DNA of 6,892 bases, from the NCBI GenBank assembly GCA_015658495.1, contig DQOT01000074.1, positions 1-6,892 on the forward strand, given 5' to 3'. The notes beneath the pieces are model-generated. The model made no database searches. It worked only from the letters and a program-made list of their open reading frames with translations, and was not told the DNA's origin. The stretch comes from Fidelibacterota bacterium (GTDB lineage Bacteria > Fidelibacterota > Marinisomatia > Marinisomatales > UBA1611). The position numbers were made by a program, and so were the translations under genes. Below are positions 6,501 through 6,892 of this stretch, piece after piece; position 1 is the first letter of the stretch, and every line of letters starts with the position of its first letter.

Positions 6501-6892
6501 CTTAATTCTAATTTACGCTTCACCTCTCGGATCTCGTAAACTTCTATAATATCACCTTCTTGGAATTTCTTAACACCCTCTACACCAATACCACATTCCA
6601 GACCTTCTTTCACTTCTTTTGCATCGTCTTTATGACGTTTTAGTGAATTGATCAGCCCTTCAACCAAGACTTCACCATCACGTGTAACACGGGCCTTCCC
6701 ATTACGTATAATGAGACCTTCCACCACTTTACACCCGGCAATAAACCCAATTTTTGGAATTTTAAACTGAGTCAATACTTCGGCTCTTCCAAGACTGCTT
6801 TCAACTTTATCTGGCTCCAGCATCCCTTCAAGTGCTATGGTTAATTCTTCCACAGCTTGATAGATCACATTATAGGTGCGGATGTCCACCCC
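6497..6892 (-). CDS. infB: Translation initiation factor IF-2, C-terminal fragment (5' part beyond the window)
   Basis: The visible 131 codons and TGA stop are the end of IF-2, the GTPase that brings formyl-methionyl initiator tRNA to the 30S subunit and promotes subunit joining. The fragment begins GVDIRTYNVIYQAVEEL, corresponding to the end of the third domain, and continues into the C-terminal C2 domain that binds fMet-tRNA. IAGCKVVEGLIIRNGKARV (fragment residues 51-69) and GLECGIGVEG (97-106) are conserved C2 parts. The GTG at 6887-6889 is an internal Val codon and not a start. The G domain is outside the window. The stop overlaps the rbfA TTG start by four bases. Confidence 0.98.
   Translation of the reverse strand, partial: GVDIRTYNVIYQAVEELTIALEGMLEPDKVESSLGRAEVLTQFKIPKIGFIAGCKVVEGLIIRNGKARVTRDGEVLVEGLINSLKRHKDDAKEVKEGLECGIGVEGVKKFQEGDIIEVYEIREVKRKLELS

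Noticed and set aside
6887..6889. GTG as the start of a separate 130-residue protein
   Set aside because: The frame continues upstream (GGG before it) to the window edge and the sequence matches the interior of IF-2, so this is an internal Val codon.

Overview
The window is a compact, ordinary stretch of bacterial chromosome with every recognised gene on the minus strand, so transcription runs from high to low coordinates. It has moderate-to-low GC by eye, short intergenic gaps and several overlapping genes. There is no CRISPR array, insertion sequence, phage gene or toxin-antitoxin pair that I can see, and no gap over 300 bases without a gene.

Region 1 (6892 down to 2017) is a translation and RNA-metabolism operon in the order infB (3' end only), rbfA, truB, ribF, rpsO, pnp. 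It ends at a strong intrinsic terminator at 2017-2055. The first four genes overlap end to start (4, 20 and 22 bases). The ribF stop codon lies inside the rpsO ribosome binding site, and pnp follows rpsO after 47 bases. The products work at linked points: IF-2 brings initiator tRNA to the ribosome, RbfA and S15 serve 30S assembly, TruB modifies U55 of tRNAs, RibF makes FMN and FAD, and PNPase degrades RNA.

Region 2 (1983 down to 145) holds a class I PLP-dependent aminotransferase, a small MerR-type DNA-binding protein, a tRNA-Pro(GGG) gene only 5 bases after the MerR stop, and a second intrinsic terminator. The close spacing suggests that the MerR mRNA and the tRNA share a transcript.

Region 3 (108 down to 1) is the start of a further minus-strand gene, cut by the window edge, whose product begins with a membrane segment.

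Organism: a bacterium. The A-rich, weakly Shine-Dalgarno start sites, the short TruB without a PUA domain and the short MerR-type protein made me think of the Fibrobacterota-Chlorobiota-Bacteroidota group or a relative such as Marinimicrobia (SAR406). This is inference from general resemblance only. I found no convincing new biological system. The points most worth a second look are the MerR/tRNA junction, the matched terminator tails that run into TATA-like sequences, and the unassigned aminotransferase.
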